24,817 nt of DNA from contig JAIPMN010003258.1 in NCBI GenBank assembly GCA_020650975.1, forward strand, positions 444 through 25,260, written 5' to 3'. The notes beneath the pieces are model-generated. The model was not told the DNA's origin and did not search any database. It saw only the letters and a program-made list of their open reading frames with translations. Origin of the DNA: Apostichopus californicus (taxonomy: Eukaryota > Echinodermata > Holothuroidea > Aspidochirotida > Stichopodidae). This document shows positions 18,283-24,817 of this stretch, one piece after another. How positions within the stretch are numbered: the stretch's first letter is position 1; the number at the start of each line of letters is the position of its first letter. Position numbers and translations under genes: made by a program.

Positions 18283-18613
18283 CAGAATTTCTGCACCACG
18301 CCTATGGAACGCCCTGCTGCCCGCACTTTGTCCTTTACCCACCTTGTTTCTTTTTAATTCCCAACCCTAAAACTCATCTTTTTATTATGTACTTTACTAA
18401 CTGATCTTAGTTTTCATTTGTCTTAACCTCATTTATATTTATTTTCTGATTTTGCTTTGACTACGTTATTCCTATTATAACTCTGTTTCTTGTATTTGTA
18501 ATATTTATAATACTTTACTATAGTCCTATATGTAAAAGTGCTTTCCATGAGATGTTCTTTTACGTATGTATAAAGCTCTGAAATTACTATATTGTTATTA
18601 TTATTATTATTAT
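18283..18613 (+). mobile_element. LINE 3' end remnant (CR1/L2-like)
   Basis: One frame gives RISAPRLWNALLPAL, and a shifted frame about 70 bases on gives PKTHLFIMYF. The A-P-x-LWN-x-LP ... KTHLF order is the C-terminal tail of reverse transcriptase proteins of CR1/L2-type non-LTR elements. Frameshifts and stops show it is dead. It ends in a (TTA)n run at about 18595-18612, as LINE 3' ends of this group often do. No reverse transcriptase core is present, so it is truncated at the 5' end. Confidence 0.72.
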
Positions 18614-21600
18614 AATTCATTATTTTCTCTCTGCCACCTTCATCTGGTGATATCATGTACAGTACGATCATGGACGTGTCTTGGTTTAATCCACAGCAAG
18701 CCTTTTTTTTTAAGTAAAACTCAGAAGATTTGGTGAAATTGCAGACCAAATTGCCAAATGTTGCTTTAAATATGGAGTATATGTCATCACATTGGTTGAG
18801 TGACATGTCCTCAAGGTTGGAGATCAGAGCATACTAGATACACTGCATTGTTTACACCCACTAAACAACTGAAGAAAGATAACATCTGTTTATACTGTAC
18901 AATTCCATATAGGTCACAGCATCATAGGCACCTTACTGTAGCTCTACATAAATAACAGGGCAAATTCTTTTTCACAGCAATGACTGAATTTTGCATACTA
19001 TTGTACATACAGTTATTAAGATTACAACTACTGTACCTGCAGAAACAACAATTAGCTTGTGACTGTTAGCAATGACAGATAGGTGAAGGACACAAACAGT
19101 TACTAATTCAGACAATATCAAAAAGATAATCTATTTGGGGGGGGGGGGGATTGGGGGCTGGGGGACTGCTAACAGAATGAAACCCTTAAAGTCAATGGGT
19201 TTGTACTTTTACAGCTGCCATGCTTCCCTCTGTAATTTCGGTAGTGTGCTTGTACCTAAATTTGTAACTTTTAACACCTCACTGTAAGTCCCATAAAATA
19301 TGACCGTACTACCACCTCATTCCTTCAACTCTAGTTCTACCAACTAAAGGTTACTGACAAAAGGCAGGAAGGTATAGTGTTGCAAATGTCTCAGTCTGCA
19401 ATTTGGATTTACTTAAATACATGTGGCTAAGATATACTGTAGGACGGACAAAATATGTAGGAGGAAGAAGCACTGGTCATTTACATCACCTGATGTATTC
19501 ATTTTCACTGAATGTCAGTTCAGAGTTTAGTATTACAGCATTTCAAATGAACTACAGCAAGGCATGTGTTTTAATCCAGTAATTCAGATGGTTTTAGTCC
19601 ACCCAATAAAGAACCTGGGCCCCACAAACCAAACAACCGAACGACTGATCCACTCTCAACCCCAGTCCCCTTGCATTGAGACTGTGATCGTCGTCAGGTG
19701 GATAGGATTCACCTAGAAAGGGAACATATACTACACATTCATGATCTTAGCCAACAGGCCGAGAAACAATGTTGGTTTTCGCGAAACTACCGTACATTTG
19801 GCCCATGTTCAGAATGCTAAAAGAAATGGCCAATAACCCAATTACACAATGATGAGAATAATCCAGGCTTAAAAGCAGTTTGGGAACTTACAGATGAACA
19901 GTGTACTACATTAAGTCTGTATTGGGGCCTTTGGGGGCTTACATTTTTCAATCCAAATATTGAAGGTCCAGCCTAATCCATTCTCAAAAGGGATATCTCC
20001 AGGGCACTAAAATAGAACTGAGGGCATAAAATAGCTTAGCGCTAACCTCTCCTTTGAAACATCATTGATAATCGAAAAGCCACTGAATGGTAAGAGGATA
20101 TACCCTTAAATAAGTACATAAGGGAGAATGGACTGGGAATTAATTTGTAAAGATTTAGCACTGCCGTGATTTTTGTCAAAAGATACTGATGGGTTTGTAT
20201 TGTGTACAGGTCTCCTATTGAAATGGTTAGTGTATAACAGGACTGCACTAGTATTAACTTCCTGCTAAAAAGGCCCATCTATGTTTTGTGTGCAGGTTTG
20301 GATGGCATCGAGGGGTTTTGCCTGGTGTATTGGATAATACACCAGCAGCTTTCTAACAAAATGTTCACCTACAGTATAACTAAGAGGAACTCTCTTCTTT
20401 GAAAACTAGTCTGTTAAAGTTGAAAAGCACGTCCACCATTGCCTATAATTTCATGAAAATTAACAGGATACAACTAGCTAGGATGGATTATTGCTTGACA
20501 ATGCACTCTTCAATTAAGTTTTCTTACGTATTGGATGTATGTAATTGAGGTGAACTCCACGAGATAACACTGAGTAACTTAGAAATAACCATCTGGAGCA
20601 TAAGAATTTTTGTCTATATAATTCATACTTTCTAAGTTAGTATGTTTCAGAATGGTTCCTATTCCCTAATCTTGTTTAACAGGTTCATTGCAATTACACT
20701 GAGGAAGCAGCTTAGAGAGAAATGCAGAAATACTAGAAAATAAATACTGCACTCCTAGTCTCCTTGACAGTTGGGTAACTTCTTGTTCAACATCCAATTT
20801 CATAAGCTGCCTACAACAATGAAATAGTTTACATTTTGCATGCACGTCATGTACTTAAAAGTTCAGACATTTCCAATTATTTATATGCTGAGGAAAAAAC
20901 TCTGGAGGTTCTCCGTAAACTTCCAGAATCTGTTATAAATCTTTGCAGTTTTTTCGTGCATGGCTTATTGATCAGCTCACCCGGCATATATATTTTCCAT
21001 AAATTGCGAAACCAGATAGATTATTCTGTCTTTGTTAAATGCTCTGTAAAGCCTACACACTGCACAGCAGACTGGAAACCATTACCGTAGAAGCTAGACA
21101 ACACTTCATGCTTCAATGTTTCTGATTGATCATCCCGTTCATCCCCTAAGTATCTCTGTTTATATAAATTATATTTGCTCATTAATAAATCAACATTTGG
21201 AAGGGGGGGGGGGAGGGCTCAATGGGAAGAAATACATTGTCACACACAAACAAAATTAGTAATTAAGTCATCTGATAACGTTGGAGAATCCATGATTAAA
21301 GGCTGCGATCAGATTTTATATCTTCAAGGGAATTATTGTGAGAGAAAACGTTCGTTTCCTGTAATTGATTCTGCAGCCCAATGATACTAGTATTATGCGT
21401 ATTCTATTTAGATAATTTTCTGTTCCAATGAATTAATATAGCCTCCTGTTTTTCAATACAGTACGCTATACTATGGTAGGGAGATAGCAATGATATATGC
21501 CTGTAGACCAGTTAACCACTGATACAGTGGGAGTATCAAGTTATTAATTTAATGATATTATACAGTACTAGCAGGTCTGCGGTCTGATCAAGGCTGTTAG

Positions 21601-21899
21601 GATGGTTACTGTACATTCAAAATTGGTACAAAACTCTCAGTGCGTATTTTATGAGTTGTTTGCAAAAACTACAGGTATACCTATGCCTGATCCACAAAGC
21701 ATGTTAAGATTAAACAAGTATATTGTTGTGTGTTACATGTACCAAAAACATAACATATAAGAGAAGTAAACAGGTTTGCTTTGAAACATGAAAAGTTTTA
21801 TAATCAAGTTAAAACCAATTAAAAACAACAAAATTCTAAAGATGTGAATATAGTATTAGCTGATTAATGTGTATTATCGCTGGAATATATGGCAGTAAA
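18614..21899. other. Non-coding AT-rich stretch, nothing recognised
   Basis: No protein domain, RNA gene or clear mobile element is seen. It holds a G run at 19137-19149 and one at 21202-21213, and several TACTGTAC/TACAGTAC words. Open frames here (for example minus 20042-20278, plus 20836-21090) are short and without domain signals. Confidence 0.55.
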
Positions 21900-22240
21900 G
21901 CCGTATTCATAATGTATTCCACTATATACAAACATGCACAATAGATCGTTGCCACATTCATAACGCATTCCACTATATATACAAACATGCACAACACATC
22001 ATAGCCATATTCAAAATGCATTCCACTATATACAAACACGCATAATAGATCATAGCCATATTCATAATGCCTTCACATGCACAACACATCGTAGCCATAT
22101 CCACTAAATATACAAACTTGCACAACAGATCATAGCCATATTCATAATGCATTCCACTATATACAACATGCGCAACACATCATAGCCACATATTCATAAT
22201 GCATTCCACTATATACAAACCTGCACAACAGATCTTTGCC
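21900..22240. repeat. Minisatellite, about 50-base unit, about 7 copies
   Basis: The unit is roughly GCCATATTCATAATGCATTC, then CACTATATACAAACATGCAC and AACAGATCATA. About seven copies are present. The fourth lacks the CACTATATACAAA segment and the fifth lacks the segment before it. Copies alternate between CAATAGATC/CAACAGATC and CAACACATC endings. Confidence 0.92.
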
Positions 22241-24446
22241 AGATCATGACTGCCTGAAAATTATGAAGTTTAATTTAGACAGTTTTGCCTACAAAATGTA
22301 GTTATGGGAAGAAATAAATCCCTTTTGCAAGAATGAATTTAATGAAAGGGACTTGTTTGTGAACAAGTCAACAGGGACACAGGTGTGTTTCGTACATGTC
22401 ACAGTTGATTGCAATAGTGTGCTTTGACCTGTAGACCGCTGATTAATATTCATGACTTTGCATGGAATATATCTAATTGCAATACATCTAGACTTATACT
22501 GTACCATTGACAAAGACAAAGTGTATATCGGTCTCAATCGCAACATTACCACCGTCCATTTGAACAGTAATGTGCAGGTCAGAAGTGCACAATATGCTCT
22601 CATCAAAGACTGACCAGGAAAACTGACTGGACGCTTTAAAACAACTACGGCCTGAATCCATACTCTTGTGTCAAGTGTCACTGACACTGTACACAAGGGT
22701 CCTTGACTTGCTACAGTACCATTATACCGTTATAATCGCCAAGCTTCCTTTCACTGTGTAGGCAAACATGCGACAGTTGTTTAAATATTCAGTACATCAG
22801 TTAATTGAGCCATTTGAAGTGTACCACATACACACACAATCACCATGGCATTGTTTCCTAAAGTTCATTACAGTACGGGACAAGAACGCATTTAAGCCCT
22901 CAGTGCATTCACTGATGCCTCATTTATTGAATGACAAATTTCCCATTATTATAAATTAAATTTAAAATACAAGGCATACATTATTCAAATGCAGTTAGTA
23001 AGAGCTCCCTGGTTACAATGTACCACCATACGTTACCAACTGTGATATTAATGACATATGTGTATACATAGTGTGACACAAGTGATACATTGTGGATCCA
23101 TACATAATTACTGTACTGTTTATATACTGTAGTACAGACTAGTACAGGCGAAAGTAAATTGTACTGTTGGGTTCACATGTACTGTATGTTGGATTCTACA
23201 AGTTTAAGAGCGTATCATGTCATAACTGAACAAAATTTTAATGAAACATGAAAAACCCTCCGCACTCACTGTATAATTACCAGAGAGATGCATTCAATGG
23301 AGCGTATCATATGTAGGTCAGCTGTTGTATACATGTACATGCAGCTCTGGCTTTAATGATTACAAATTTATGTGAAATTTAACAAATTTGCAACACTTCA
23401 CTTGAGAACAACAGAGCAGGATCAAATGAAAACACCAAGCAGCTAGATGCAAAAACACAAAATTGTCTCATTAATCCAGCACATTGTTCTGAATATGCAA
23501 TGTAATTACCCATACAAAGACTACAGTATGGAAAATTGTAATGCTAAATGTTTTTTTTTCTTGGATATCTTCTACAGTTTCTGCTTAATTAGTATTTATG
23601 TTTTTTTATCTTGGTTCATTTATGAGTCCTCTTCTAAGTACAATGGATAAGAGTTCATACCAAAATTAATAAGGCAGTCATAGTCATTTATATACGTTTG
23701 ACTTTCTGCAGCCTTCTCCATGCAATAATGTTTGCACAGCTTTACAGTTTTCCCAAAAATCAATTATGTGATAAATATTTCAGAGTAAAAAAAACTATAT
23801 GTGGAATTTATTTTTACTGGTAAATGTTAAAGTGCAGCAATTTGTATCGCTATTTGGCACAATGAAAACTGTGTATCCTGTACAACAGTATGATCTAGAG
23901 TTATATAGTCATAAACTAATGACGTTGCCAGCAAATCTGAAAAGATTAGTTATTTGCGCTTTTTGTTTTTTGTCATAAATTATATCACATCATTTCTCTT
24001 GAGATTTGTAAGGATGTAAATTTGTTGTCATAAATCATGTTGTCTGGCCACTGATTGGTTAATCACTACCGTAAATGTGAAACACTGCTCTTAACTACTG
24101 TACGTGTATTACACTGTACGTAATTTTATTTGCATTTTAACGAAGCTGCTTTACCTCTGAGTCAGTTTATGTGCAGCTGTATAGAAGGGCAAACAGCTGC
24201 AACATGTAAGGTGGCAATGGGATCACAATATTTACTAGATGAACATACTGCACAACTTATAATATATATATATATACTACACCATGCCCATGGGAAAGGC
24301 CTTGGCTTGCATACAAACATGGATAATCTTAAGTTGGTAGAAATGTGAAGTACGGTACAAATTTGTATCCGTCAGTTGAACGCCCGCAATCTAGGTAAAC
24401 TTCCATCTTGGCAATGACAACCTGAACAACAACTCTACACAAGGTC
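22241..24446. other. Non-coding AT-rich stretch, nothing recognised
   Basis: No gene is seen. A minus-strand frame of 135 codons at 22289-22696 has no domain, membrane or secretion pattern I recognise. TACTGTAC-type words are frequent between 22490 and 24120. A short (AT)n run lies near 24260-24275. Confidence 0.55.
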
Positions 24447-24669
24447 TTCTGGGAAAATTTTGGTAGCAAGTTTACATAACTTAATGTACCAAGTTTTTTT
24501 TATTATTAATATTATTATGATATAAATATAATATATGTATTATATATAATGTATATAATATATATTATTACATAATTCTGGGAAAATTTTGGTAGCAAGT
24601 TTACGTAACTTAATGTACCAAGTTTTTTTTATTATTAATATTATTATGATATAAATATAATATATGTAT
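24447..24669. repeat. Tandem duplication, 129-base period
   Basis: The 94 bases from TTCTGGGAAAATTTTGGTAG to ATAATATATGTAT (24447-24540) recur at 24576-24669 with a single visible difference (TTTACATAAC versus TTTACGTAAC). The 35 bases between copies are pure AT-rich (TATA)n-like sequence. The near identity implies a recent event. Confidence 0.93.
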
Positions 24670-24817
24670 ATGGGCCTTTACACAGTAAACCAACATGAAA
24701 ATCAACAAATGCAGTTTTCAGTATTGAAATTGGTATTTTCTTTGTTCTATTAGGATGAGTGTTAGTTATTTGAAGCAGAGAGATAGCATAGAAAGTTTCA
24801 ACATCCTACTTGAATTT
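24670..24817. other. Right edge, nothing recognised
   Basis: AT-rich sequence with no feature. Confidence 0.5.

Noticed and set aside
22289-22696. 135-codon minus-strand open frame, the second longest in the window
   Set aside because: No recognisable domain, AT-rich surroundings and no promoter or splice support. Length alone is not enough.
24130-24348. FMCSCIEGQTAATC, resembling the C-terminal half of an EGF module that would suit SVEP1
   Set aside because: The upstream cysteines of EGF are missing, the second glycine is absent and there is no convincing acceptor.

Overview
The window is animal nuclear DNA. Its coding sequence is cut into short exons with GT/AG introns, the protein modules are extracellular animal domains (Sushi/CCP, HYR, GCC2/GCC3 ephrin-receptor-like), and the introns hold tRNA-derived SINEs, a hAT-type MITE, a LINE 3' end and several minisatellites. 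The abundance of HYR and Sushi modules, AT-rich DNA and moderate intron length suggest an invertebrate deuterostome. An echinoderm is my best guess, but nothing here proves the species.

From about 0.5 to 16.06 kb the + strand carries 15 exons of one gene that is incomplete at both ends. Joined at the splice sites I assign, the exons total 2652 bases, or 884 codons with no in-frame stop. The encoded order is CCP-CCP-CCP-HYR-CCP-CCP-HYR-HYR-CCP-linker-GCC2/GCC3-GCC2/GCC3. This matches the N-terminal half of the SVEP1 (polydom) family, with what looks like one extra HYR-CCP-CCP block. The upstream VWA part and the downstream EGF/pentraxin/CCP part would lie outside the window or were not recognised. 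Most exons are phase 1-1 single-module cassettes. The linker exons (10.26 to 13.25 kb) are phase 1-0, 0-2 and 2-1, and contain a dibasic furin-type motif.

On the opposite strand at 17144-17260 there is one well-delimited 117-base exon whose product matches the start of the guanylate-kinase-like region of MAGI scaffold proteins. Its neighbouring exons were not found. The MAGI gene must therefore overlap or interleave with the SVEP1-like gene, or the SVEP1-like gene ends unseen near 16 kb, or the assembly is misjoined.

The remaining 7.5 kb (17.3 to 24.8 kb) is AT-rich and non-coding as far as I can see, probably the long intron upstream of the MAGI exon. It holds a LINE 3' remnant, a 50-base minisatellite, a 129-base tandem duplication and many TACTGTAC-like words. 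Tandem repeats are unusually frequent across the whole window: a 39-base unit at 1-366, a 16-base unit at 5493-6121, a 32-base unit at 13689-13949, a 38 to 40-base unit at 15087-15432 and a 50-base unit at 21900-22240.
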